Below, in pieces: positions 36,001 to 47,200 of a DNA stretch of 64,000 bases. A program made the translations under genes and the position numbers. Below the pieces are notes generated by a model. The model made no database searches. It saw only the letters and a program-made list of their open reading frames with translations, and was not told where the DNA came from. The DNA is from Burhinus oedicnemus (Eukaryota > Chordata > Aves > Charadriiformes > Burhinidae): NCBI GenBank assembly GCA_008921705.1, contig VFFE01007605.1, forward strand, positions 2,342,986-2,406,985, read 5' to 3'. Numbering within the stretch: the stretch's first letter is position 1; the number at the start of each line of letters is the position of its first letter.

Positions 36001-38700
36001 TTATGCCACATCCTCTTTGTCAGAGAGCATAGTATGACATGTCCTGCTAGAGAGCTGCTAGAGAGAGATAATTGAGATAACAGAAGAAGGTACTTGTTAC
36101 AGTAATTAACTAACTAAACGGATTAGTTTCCTTTTGTCTTCATCTGGCAGTTTCACAATCCTATGGTGAACCAAAGTTAAGAGAGAGAGAAGGGACCCGG
36201 GAGCATCTGCAGGGTCCAACATCTGCTCAGGAGCTGGCCCAGGGTTGGCTGAAGGATGCTTGGTCCTGCCAAGAGACCTCCAACACCTTCCCACAGGGCT
36301 GCCCTGGGGTTTGCAAAACCTCACAGGGCATTACAGTTCCACGGAGAAGATCTGAATATGCCTGCCGGGAGGCAGAGGGCTAAACTACTCAAGGATGGAG
36401 GACTGTCACGTTTCCTGGACTCTAGATCGCAGGGGCTGGGGGAGGTTAGCGGTGCAAGCAAACGCTTGGCTTCAGCTCACAGGTGCAAAGGGTATGTGTA
36501 CGATGACAGACGGCAGCGGAGGCACTTATTTCAGGTTGCACAATTCTGCACTGAATGCTTTAAGCACACAACGATCATTTCATGCAGATTGCAAGCTGAG
36601 GCATCAGATGAGTAGATACTTTGCAGATGTATCTTCTGCAGTTTAGTAAGTTTGGTTGGTTTTTCAAATTCTGTGCAAGAGTTTCGTATTACTGTAGAAG
36701 TGATTTGACGGGAAGCTGAGTGACTGCATTTGACTCTTGCCAGCTTATGTTGGGTAGAATTGAATATATGATGTGTATTTTGCTTGTGCTATGATTTCAC
36801 AATTACAGTATCTATTTCATAAATCTAATGAAGTCATTTGGGGAAAAAAAGTATTTGACAAAGAATTTTCTTTTTCTTTGCACTTGCTGAAAACACACAG
36901 TTTAGATCAGCTGTCTGCAGTCCTAGGAGCTGGGAAGTCTTTTGCTCTTCTATAAAAATGAATCAAGCTTTTTCAGATTTTACATCTGCTACAGATTATG
37001 ACTAGACACAATGCTGGTGTACTGCATACACAAAGATATGAAAATCAAGGCACCATGGAAACGCTGAAATAGCTTGGACTTGCACTTGGAAAATATTAAC
37101 AAGACTGAATATCAGTGTTTGATGAGGTGATATATGGAAATTTGAGATCTGACATCAGAGATTCAATAAGATCTGTGGACGTTAATGAGCTTTTTTCTTC
37201 TGTTTAAGGTGAGGAGCATGTGTAAGCATTCTGCTGATTTGTCAGAAATGTGGATGATTTTTCTTTGCACTAGAATCCAAAAAAATGGTTATTTAGGAGA
37301 AAGCTGTCTGAGCTGAATTTGGAGTAGAAAACGTAGGAAGATAAGAAAATGTGAGAAAGGTGAAATAGTTGTTTTATTTCTTGGTTTCATCTGCATAGGC
37401 GTCACCACAGAAAACAGTCTTTTGTATTTTAATATTTATTATCTTCTTACCATATTTGAACCAAGTGGGAGAAACACACCAAGAAATGCATTTGATCTGA
37501 TGTATATTACATAAGTTTAACTGCTTTTATATAGTTGTATCAGATGCATTTTCTATAATCTAATTCTCTCTTTTTCCCCAAGTGCCCATTTCCATATTGA
37601 TGGAAACCTTAAGAATAATAATATAGTTGATGTGCGTTTCCATCATGCTTTTGATCCTAGAAACATGTTCATCCCATCAGTATCACACTTAATGCTGAAA
37701 AAAGAAAGGGAATTATATGCCTGTGTCTGTTGCAGTCTGAAAAATCCACCATACTCCAGTGGAGGTGGTGAAGAAACCACATCCTTGGAGGTCTTTTAAG
37801 ATTCTCCATGCAAAGGCTAGCCCTGTTACAATGCCTCATCTCTTTTCTTCGTCTCTGAGGCACAAAGGAGATGAAATCTGACCTTCTTTCACCTGGTTGG
37901 GATTTTCCCTTGTGTGAAGAGATCTAAGAAACTACTAGTATGGCTGGAATAGGCGGCTGAGATAAGCATCTCCCCTTACATGTCTTTTTTTTTCCAGCAA
38001 AGCTTCCTTTTTGCCTCTTTTGTGTCTGTTGAGCTGAGCGGAGAGGTGATAGCGAAGCGTATCTGAGCTCATGGCACTAGAAAGATCTTCAAAGCCAGTG
38101 TTAAATACATCCCGAAAAAGAAACTTGTTCACAACCTGTTCATACAGAAGGCAATTAAGAACTCGTGATTAACCCTGGGTGTGGTCTTGCTTGTGTATGT
38201 TAAGATGTTCATGAATTCTCTACTACTGAATATTTAGAAGGAAAAAAAAAGTCGCTATGGGCACGAAAATCTGCAGCCTTGCAAGAAAGAAGCTAAGTGA
38301 CTTATTTATGGTGTGTAGATATTATAAAAAAATAAAACTGATGCAGAATGAAAATACAGAATTTCTGTTTGAATCTGAAGTCCATGAATATTTCTGGTGC
38401 TATTCGGCAGTCAGAGTGGGAAAAAAAAAGAGGTCAAGAAAATATTAACCTATGGGAAAGGAAACCTTGGAGTCCTGTACCAACAACGTCCTGGAGACAG
38501 GAAGGGGAACAGGCGCAAACTCAAGTTCACAAGCACATGGGCATTTCACTGTAGCATCTCACATGAGGGAAATTGTTGGACCAGAGCTTTGCAGAAACAT
38601 TTTAGCACCCACTGGTACCAACACAGGACGTTCAAACCTTTCAGCAAATATAAAACCTATAAAATGAAGACTCTTGAATACTTTTGGTGCTTATGCATAT
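33063..38700. other. Intergenic DNA downstream of IL9
   Basis: AT-rich sequence with a GC-richer patch at about 36180-36540 that I cannot assign. No exon chain, RNA gene or clear transposon was recognised. Elements controlling IL9 could lie here, but nothing in the sequence shows it. Confidence 0.4.
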
Positions 38701-38706
38701 TACAGT

Positions 38707-38712
38707 TTTATT
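38707..38712 (-). terminator. Candidate polyadenylation signal of IL9
   Basis: The + strand reads TTTATT, AATAAA on the - strand, about 120 bases after the IL9 stop. It lies just past an AU-rich stretch. Confidence 0.55.
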
Positions 38713-38755
38713 GGTTTAGCAGTTGTTATTTCTACCTTTTATATTTCAGGTGGAC

Positions 38756-38773
38756 AATAAATACAATAAATAA
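38756..38773 (-). promoter_or_regulatory. AU-rich element in the IL9 3' UTR
   Basis: On the - strand this reads TTATTTATTGTATTTATT, with two AUUUA pentamers inside UUAUUUA-type contexts, about 60 bases after the stop. Such elements speed decay of cytokine mRNAs. Confidence 0.6.
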
Positions 38774-38832
38774 CTTTTCTGTTCCCTCTTCTCATTGAAG
38801 AGTTTTGGTTTTTTAGAGCACTTTTAATTTTT

Positions 38833-38940
38833 TTAAGCTCTGAGTTTGTTGATTTCTTGATAGGTTCTCAGGATTTTGTTCAAAAATTCCTTCACATTTC
38901 CCTTGGTTTTGTACTGGCATTGCTTCCCGCGTGCCAGGCT
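38833..38940 (-). CDS. IL9: IL9 exon 5 (last helix and stop)
   Basis: 35 codons plus TAA at 38835-38833, behind a strong polypyrimidine acceptor ending CCGTCACAG. It encodes SLARGKQCQYKTKGNVKEF.. to ..NKLRA, a basic amphipathic C-terminal helix with C111. Confidence 0.86.
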   Translation of the reverse strand, partial: SLARGKQCQYKTKGNVKEFLNKILRTYQEINKLRA

Positions 38941-41140
38941 CTGTGACGGAAGAAAGAACAAAGTTTGGGTTACCAAAGATTTTATAAAAAATAAAGGTTT
39001 TAGATGAAACGGTTAAAATATACATTCTTTGGAGCGAAGCAGGGATTTCAAAAACAATTCCTAAAGAACTGGTCCTTGAGCAGTGAGTGTAAGAATGGCT
39101 TTTCCTGGTGACTAAGAAGGTGACAGCTGGACTGTCGCATGGTTATAGCTGAAGTAATTTAAAATAGGCTGTTTCAACACAGGAAAGGGCAGACAGAGCA
39201 GTACGAGAAGCTGGGTAAGACGAGGGCAGTGGGTCTGCTCAGTGTTGCAGTGCCCTTCTAACGATATTCCCCCTTGCAAGTTTGAAGCTGGCTTAAAGGA
39301 GCTCGAGACACTGCACCATCAGCATCTTCTGTGTCTCACTGAATTACCCAGCTGTTTTGCTCAGTATGTAAATAAAGGATGTTTTACTGCCTCAGAAAAG
39401 TAATTTGGGGATCCAGGAGTCTTCCTGAGCATCATCACAAGTTGGAAGATGCTGCAGGTCACAGCTGTATTTCATGCCCAAGTATCCTTGAAGAAAATGC
39501 AGCTTAGGTAGAATTAATGCTCCAGAAGAGAAGGACACCTCTGCCTGCCTGTCCCCAGCCACACTGCTTCTGCACATCTGCTCTCTGGTTTTATATCATT
39601 TAGTGTAGAAACACATTTTGAGAAAGGAAATTAGAAAATAGAAAAGCAGTTTAAATAAAGCTCCTCTCCCAGAGGTGTGTGTTTACAGGTCCTCATGCTA
39701 AAGGGCTTTGGAGAAGGGAAAGGGCACAGTGGGGCAGAACCCATCTCCCTGCTTCCTCTGCCAATTTAAATAGCTTTCCATTGCCTCACGCATGTTGCAG
39801 CTGTCATATCTGGCTCCTGCATAAAACGATTATCTAAAACAAATTTGAAATTAGTCAAACACTTAGCTAGAAATATTTAAATTACAAGGAATCTTTTCTT
39901 TTGTAAAAGATAGACAAAGATCTATAGAAAAGTAGGAAAAGTCTTACTTCACAGAGGTTTCTATCCCGTTGAGCCTGAAAGATCAGATTAAGCCTTGCAG
40001 TTACTGTGTTTGAAGATATGTTGTTTTTCAGCATGTGTTCAGTTCCTTCCACAAAGCATGCCAATTCGTGGCCAGGCTGTTAAACGAAGAAGGCATTAGA
40101 AAATGCTAGAATGCATTTTGCATTTATCTACAGAAAGTAGAAATACATATTCCGAAATGTGGCGACATGTCACCATTGAACATAATGTATTTTGCCTTCT
40201 ATTGAAAACTGATACAAGAACTTGGGCAGGGATGGGAGTTTGTAAAACACCGAATCATCACGTATGCCGTAGTAACACCTGTCACATCTCAGAAAACCTT
40301 AAACTGTAAACATAACCTCTGAAGGATAGACTCAGCTAATGCTGGGTTTCACCATATCTGAGGAGGCTTACCAAAATGAAATGGGTTTTGGATACACCAA
40401 GAGCTGAGCATCTGAGGCCGGACATCTCTGGCCCAGCTTCCCTCAGTATTTAGGCACCTAACCACAAAACAAGGTCTTGCGGAGATTTTCAAAGCAAGAA
40501 CCTGTATCTCTTGATTTGTAAGGCAAGCCCACAGAGGACTTTTGCCTGACTCTGGGCTTGGCTCTGATTGCACTGATAATGGGAGAACTTCTCCTTCCCT
40601 CCCCACTGCTATTCATCAAGCTCAGTTTTGCTGCTACTAGTGTGTTGAAATCTTCCTCATAACCGAAAGCAAAAGTTGTATAAGGAGCAAAGTAAAGAAA
40701 CTTAAACTCAGTTAATACTGAACTTCTCTAACAACTACAGTAGCTTAAAAAAAATAGACTTACCTCAGCAATGGGAAGACATGAACATGACTGAAAATGA
40801 AAAGAGTGAGCATTAAAATCCAGCATCGCTACCATTCAACACACAAGTACATTTTTGTTTAGTTTCATGACATTCTCAAAAGCGATGTACTCACATTGAC
40901 AGCTGTCTCCCTACATGGGCAACTGACAGAACTTTCCTGCTGAAAGAATAACAAGTGAGAAATCAGTATTTATTATCATCTACTTTACAAGCATGCATTC
41001 TTAGAGAATTAAGGTGCTAAACAGCCACTTACAAGTAGACGATTTGTATACCGGATAATATCACGGACACTGCAATTCTGTGCTTGCACAGAGAGCAGCA
41101 AACAAGAGAAGAGTATGTGTGACAGCATGCTGGCATTCAT
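38833..41140 (-). CDS. IL9: Interleukin-9 (IL9)
   Basis: Five exons on the - strand: 41140-41033, 40939-40895, 40790-40764, 40076-39948 and 38940-38833, all in phase 0, giving 138 aa plus stop (human 144 aa). Residues 1-20 are a signal peptide (..HILFSCLLLSVQA). The mature chain keeps the IL9 pattern: SCPC..NSCSC matches human KCHC..SCLC, then ELACF, and a last helix CQYKTKGNVKEFLNKIL that parallels human CNQTTAGNALTFLKSLL. Eight cysteines (23, 43, 45, 53, 55, 67, 102, 111) remain of the ten in human; N-glycosylation sequons are NCS and NIS. IL9 is a secreted four-helix cytokine acting through IL9R and the common gamma chain on T cells and mast cells. Identity rests on the cysteine pattern, exon layout and position between FBXL21 and SLC25A48. 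Overall similarity is low. Confidence 0.88.
39948..40076 (-). CDS. IL9: IL9 exon 4
   Basis: 43 codons from PGHELACFVEGTEHMLKNN to ..RDRNLCE. The acceptor is CGTTTAACAG and the donor is GAA|GTAAGA. It covers the central helices and C67 and C102. Confidence 0.86.
40764..40790 (-). CDS. IL9: IL9 exon 3 (27-nt microexon)
   Basis: Nine codons, SCSCLPIAE. The acceptor is CATTTTCAG and the donor is GAG|GTAAGT. It supplies the second C-x-C pair. It is too short for most gene finders, but it is in frame and matches human SCLCLGIPS. Confidence 0.82.
40895..40939 (-). CDS. IL9: IL9 exon 2 (SCPC motif)
   Basis: 45 nt, QESSVSCPCRETAVN, with donor AAT|GTGAGT. The acceptor is a tandem TTTCAG|CAG|, so the first glutamine may be present or absent. 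The preceding intron is only 93 bases. Confidence 0.82.
41033..41140 (-). CDS. IL9: IL9 exon 1 (signal peptide)
   Basis: 36 codons ending YTNRLL at donor CTT|GTAAGT. The first ATG of the likely transcript is at 41140; a second in-frame ATG at 41128 would trim four residues and still leave a signal peptide. The frame stays open further upstream, but that would add a charged stretch ahead of the hydrophobic core. Confidence 0.85.
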
Positions 41141-41183
41141 GTGCAACTCAGTCTGATGGGTGACAGAAGAATAGGAGGACACT

Positions 41184-41240
41184 CCTTTTAATTGAGTCTT
41201 CACAAAATTCCCATTCTAATATGGAAAAACCCAATTATAA
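41184..41240 (-). promoter_or_regulatory. Proximal promoter of IL9 (TATA-like and NFAT/AP-1-like motifs)
   Basis: On the - strand AATTAAAAGG (41193-41184) lies about 45-50 bases before the ATG and could serve as TATA box. A TGAGTC AP-1 half-site is adjacent, at 41193-41198 on the + strand. An NFAT-like TGGAAAAA is at 41222-41229 on the + strand. Such sites are typical of T-cell cytokine promoters but are short, and chance matches are likely. Confidence 0.4.
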
Positions 41241-44200
41241 AACTGATACCAGGTGCCCACTATTTTTTCCCACTAGCTTGGACAGCATTTTAGAGAAATC
41301 AAACGTGGAATTGAGTCACCTACTGCAGTGACTTTTCTTTAGTACTGCGGAAATTCACAAATGCTCCTCAGAAGTGATTAATTTGAACATTATGATATCA
41401 CACCCCAACAGGAAACAATGGTTAAAAATCTACGAAAGCATTTTTTTTTCAGATGTGGGTTTTGTCTCCTGTGCTTATGTAAATTATGGTTCCATGAAAG
41501 CAAAGGGACAATAATGTTCAGCATTGCCAAAGTTCCTGAGAAAACGCACTGAGAGGCTGCAAGCTGGCTTCCCCCTGGATTCAAAGCAGGACCTTTCTCA
41601 AAGAAAGTTGGCGACGCTGCAGGGATCTGTTGAGCAGACAGACAAATGGCTGGAGTTGTGGAGCGGTGCGTGGAGAAGCTGTCATGCTGAATTACAGCTG
41701 CTGCATCCAGAGGGTGATCCCATGGTCCTCGATCCCACCTCTGCCGAGTGCAAGTGCAGCAGTGTGCAGATAAGGATCGGGCCCTCAGAGTGGCAACATT
41801 GACTGCAGCTTCACATCCCACCCGGTCCCTTTTAAGCAGAAAGGAGTAGATGCAAAAATAGTCTCAGGTGACCAAAATGGCATTAGCTTGGAAATTCTTC
41901 CAGGTGGAGTGTCCAGATTAGGTTGAATGTCTGCAAGAGCTTTCTCTGGCCACAGAGGTTTCCTTTTTTTAAGTTGCACACCTTGGCAGAGCAAGACCCT
42001 TCAGATCTCTTTTAGATCCCCAGTATTGACTTTTAAGCTTCCCTCCTGTTATGTCTTAAATCCTGTTATGCCTCAAAGATCTTCTCCAAAAGCTTGAGCC
42101 TTCTGCTGGTCAGTCTGGCTGAAGGATGAGTGCCATCTCTCTGGAAACAATCCTGGAAAGAGAAAACATCGGATTGCAATTTGCTGTATTTTTCTGTGGC
42201 ATTTGCCTACCGGTGAGGGATTGATCTGGCTGAGCGGGGCTCCGCTGCCTGCCCACATGCCCAGGGGAGCGGAGGAGGCTCTGCCTGCTCCTCCTGCCCC
42301 TGCATCCCTGCCTGCACACTGAGCACTCTCTCCAGGCTGGGGCGGATGCTCCCTGCCTTTTCTTTGAAGTTTGTCCTTAGATGGTTTAGTGTGGGAAGTG
42401 TACATCCTATTAGGCAGCTACATGTTTCGCGCAAGCCCTGGGGAATACCTAGAAAAAGCCAGAAGCCTTCCCTTGGCAAGCTAAAGCAGGCAGCAGGTGA
42501 CGTTATGATCCACAGACACACAAAAGTGTATCGCGGGGAGGGATGGTGTTCATGAGCCGGGCGGTGGCATCTTTCAAGGCACTGGGCTGTTAGAGAAGGG
42601 CTAAAATCATTGATTTGCGATTGAGAGCATGTGATTCCCTGAAAAGCAGTAAAGAGACTTCTGTGATGGGTAGGTCTCCCTTGGGACAACAGCCTTTTGC
42701 TCAAGCTCTGTTTCTTCAGCCAGTAAAGCCCCACAGCAAGAGCTAGAACAATTTGTTCAAAGTGTAAATCCCTTAAGGAAATAAATGATATGTAACATTT
42801 GTGGGACACTCAGTTTCTCACGTGGTTGAAAAAATGATTTTACATGGTTTTAAAGGAAAGAATTCACAAGCATCTTTGATTTAGCCAAGGTTGTGCAAGG
42901 AATATGGTAACAAGCCATGGGGAGAAAGGGGCAAGCGGCTCTTCATGACAGCCAGGAGTTTCTACTGCTTCTTGTTTTTAAGAAAAATAATGTTCATTAG
43001 AAATCCCATTTTGCCCAGTAGCTGCTACGGTCTGTCTTTGCAAGGATTTTCCAAAATCTGATATACTTAGTAGGGCTTCTAGGGCCTCTTTACCTAAGGA
43101 ATGATGTGTCAATACAGCTGCCATGCTCTGTAAGTGAAAGCAATTGATGGCATGAATTGTATGCAAGATACATAATTAGGACCTTTCCATTCATGAGACA
43201 TAATTACATTTGCTGGACAGTGAGCAGATGAGATAACTTCTCCCCAGGCCCACCGCCCAAAAAGGCAAGATCTGTATTTTTGTTACTAGTTGAAAATCAG
43301 AATGGCAGAACTTCCAGAGTTGCTCCTGAGCTGCTTCCTGAGCCTGCGGTTCCTCCTCACAGTCTCGATCTGCCAGCGGTGCCAGCGCTATGTCTACATC
43401 TTTTCACTTCTATTTGATTGCTTGGTGAGATCTGTCTTGTGCTGTTGTTGCTCCAGGACAAATAGGTCACCAGAAAAGCTATATTCAATTTACAGTGGAT
43501 CAGAAATCACCAGAAGTCAAACTGGCAGAGAAAGAACTTTCCATGTATTGTTTGGAGCAGTAGTGGATTGGGCACAGAAGCGAGTGGCACCAGTCACAGC
43601 TTCTCTTTGGAGAGTTTAGGCTCTATTCTGGCATTTAGAGGCTGATTCAAAGACCGTGGAAATTAATATTTGCTGCCATCCCAGCAAAAAGGACAGGTTT
43701 TAAATATAATCTTTAAACACTTAGTTTTGATATTTTAAAAGCCTTCATTTTGATGACTAGCTGCGGCAATGTGTTTTCACAAATAGGTTGTCATTTGTGT
43801 GTTAAATGCAATCAGCAGTTTATTTTTTGTCCTCATGTCTAGGTATCTGATCTCCCTCTGTTCCGCTCCGTTAATCTCTCTTTAAGCAACACAGGCCAAA
43901 ATGCAGAGAGGAAATAGCGGGTTTTTTTGACCATTGCTCAAAAACCTGACACAAATTCATAATAAACCCAGCAGGCAAATTGCAGTAAGTTGGAAGGTGA
44001 CTGTGTGAGTCCACCTCCCTCCAAGGTCGCAAACCCACAAGCCTCAAAGGCTGGTTGTCAAGTGGGGAGCCACCAGTGCTAAGTCTGGTCTTTCTGAAGC
44101 TTTTTCTTCCCTTTTAAGCTTTCTGGCTGGAATAAAGTCAGAAACGGAACAAAGAACTGAAACCCAGGATTTTTAGTAAAGGTCACCAAGCTCAATGGTA

Positions 44201-47200
44201 GTGGGTGCATTAGCCCCTAGAAGCATCCCCTATGTTCCATTGGGAAACCTGAGCGGGGAAACTGGCTGTGGTCAGCCTGGGGCAGGACCGTGCATTAGCG
44301 GATCCTGTATCCCCATACTTCACATCCTAAAGGATGCAGTGGACAAGCAGAATAAGGAAGGGGGCAGAGAGTACCGCCACCACCGGGGCAGCACATCAGC
44401 TGGGTGTGCCTGGTTCAAGGTCACAGCTTTCGAGTAACAGGATGGTAAGATTTCAGCCCAAAACGGGTATTTGGAAAAAGTGAACACGCAAAGCTCTCCC
44501 AATATATTTCTGTGCTGTCTTACAGGCAGTTCCCTCTGGCTCCTTTGGGAATCCTCACCTCATGTCCTGTACATTTTTGGTTTATGTGTAAATACTTTGG
44601 GATATATTCTCTTTTAATGCACCTATTTTGACGAGAGGTTGATTGACCGAAAATGCCGCACAAATGCCCGATTTCCAAATAACTATTTTAGCCTGATTAG
44701 CATGAACCTCCAGATCTTCTGTTCTCACAAGAAAATTTGCATCCCACTGTAGTGTTTCCAAGAAACTCTGTACAGCTTGGGTTTTTTTAATGTAGAAAAA
44801 AGATTCACTGTAGAAGAAAAACACCAAGATAACATACCAGTGTGTTTTACATTTGCTGTGTACACTGATCAAGATTTAAGAGCTTGCAAAGACCACAAAT
44901 GAAAAGATGCTATTGATAGTTTCATGTTCCAGAGATAAGGTGGCTTGGAGTATTATTTTTTTCCTTTCTTTTAGATAAAGATGACATATGCTAGTGTAGG
45001 AATAAAGGAAAATAGGGTCATTCTAATTCCTCCATGAAAGGGTAAACCATTGCATCGTAATAGCAAGATTGCCTATGACGGAAAGCTGTAAAATCCAGAT
45101 GAACTCAGGGAACGTTTCACGTGCCAGCTTGAAGAGGGCAGCAGCATCTCCTGATAGCTGGACGCTCTGCTCTGTCCTAGCAGATGGACCATGGGACGTC
45201 CCCGAACACACATTAGCTTCTGTAGATAATGGAGCCCCCATTACTTTCAGAAGAGTTTTCATTAATGTGAAACCATTTAAACTAACTAATCAAAACTAGT
45301 GGTGCTCAGGGGCTGTGAGATGGGGGAGCACACCTGAGAGGAACCTGCAGAGCTGCGAGTCATCCTTGTTTCATGCAATAATACAATCATGGGAGCTTTC
45401 CTGGGTTTTATAGCAGGCGAGCCAAGCTTTCCATGCTGCAATATTTAGCAAGAGCTGAGGTATCTAAAAGCAAAAAGCCCTGGCAGCAACATGCCAGACA
45501 TGCTGGGCATTGCATATATTGCAGGTGCATTTCACAACTGACAGCCTCCAGAAGCAAGGAGAGGACAACAGGAATTGTCCACAAAGGTCACCAGTTCTCT
45601 TGTAGTTTAAGGTTTTCCTGACGCCGTTGCTCTCACTTCGGCATCCCCTTTTGTGGGCCTGACTGCTTTCACGCCAGGAAAGAAAAAACATTGCAGCCCT
45701 CTCAGATCATGAGTCCACTCACCCTTCCTTGCTTGTCCCACTGCGAGATGCCCCTGGGTGCTGGATTTCCCTCTCAGCGCAGTGTGCAGAAGAAGGTTGA
45801 ACATGTAGGATGGACAGACAGCACAAAGCATTCACTCTGTGGCTGCATTAGAGCCCTCCACCTGCCATACCTGCATTGTAGCTTGATTTCCGTGCTGGAA
45901 GCATTGAAAAACCACCTGCAGACTGCTTGATGGAAACACAGCAATCACAATTTAATAACAAAATAAGCACAGATATTGGTTCACACCTCGTTGCATGAGT
46001 AAGAACAGGCTGGCCCTCTTCCTTAAGACTTGGCCGGATTTTCTACACTATGTGTGAAGTAGGCTACATTAGTGGAGAAATGTTTTGAAATGTGGGTGGA
46101 TAGATCACGAGCCGGTTCAATCCATACAGATGAGCTGTGTAAGTCCTCGTGCATTTAGAGCAGGCGAGGCCATGGAGGTGCCAGTCTTGAAGCACCGAGC
46201 GCTGGCAGCAGAGCGGTCTCAGCCTGTGCTTCCCCTGTTGCAAGTTTCTTGTTTCTCCAAATCTTTCTCCTTGTGACCCAAGGTTACCCATTGCTTTCTC
46301 CATTTCTCAAGAGGACCTTCTTATTCTTTTCAGAGATTTGGTGATCCCACAGTCCAATAGCCTTGGTATTTCATCTATACCAAGAAAGGATTTCTTGATG
46401 TTTTCAGCATTTTGTATCTTACGGTGAGACCTCATAGGGGACCTCTGAGACCCCCTTAGAAAGATATTCTCCTGCTGCCTGGATGGCTCTTAGCAGGTTG
46501 GTTATTCCAGGATTATCTGACTGGAGCTGTCGCAGGATCTACAGTTTAGGAAAACTGCTTTGAAAATCAGCGTAACTACTTAAATTTCCCCTCACTGCAT
46601 GGCTTGATTCCTTTTGGAGCCTATCTGTGGAAGGATACTTTACATACTACTTGTCTAAGTTGGCAGTGATCAGTCTATGCATCACTATAGGACCATATAG
46701 CAACTTGAACTTCCCACTTCTCTTCTTGGATCTCACCATTTCTTCTGACTCTGCACTTTACCTTTTTCTTCACGGGTACAAGACAAGCATTGGCCTTCTT
46801 GGCTTACATGAATGCAGTGTCTAAGAGAGCAATCTCCGCTATGACAGTCTTGATGACAAAACAAGGAACTTCAGATAAACCAGGGAGATATATTAATCTT
46901 AATGTCTGCAAAGACGTCACCTACTCCTCTGTCTCAGAGTACAAGAGAAAAAGAGAAACTGAGATGGGGACTGTGATCTCACCTTCCTCCGAGGTGTGGA
47001 CATGCCAGGCAGGGACTCCGGAGGCGTGAGAAAATCTCAGCCTGGCCCGGAGTCATCAGAGGCAGGGCTTCAGCAGGCACTAAAACCGCTGGGGGCAAGC
47101 TCCTGCATGGAACATCAGCTGCACTTTGCCTGGGAGAAAGACTCAAGGACATTATCAGTGCCCAGCAGCAGCGAGGATTCAGAAACAGGGAGGTGAGGTG

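Noticed and set aside
42207..42809. 200-codon open frame on the - strand between IL9 and SLC25A48
   Set aside because: No recognisable domain, no signal peptide, no splice partners, and mixed composition. It overlaps other frames equally well.
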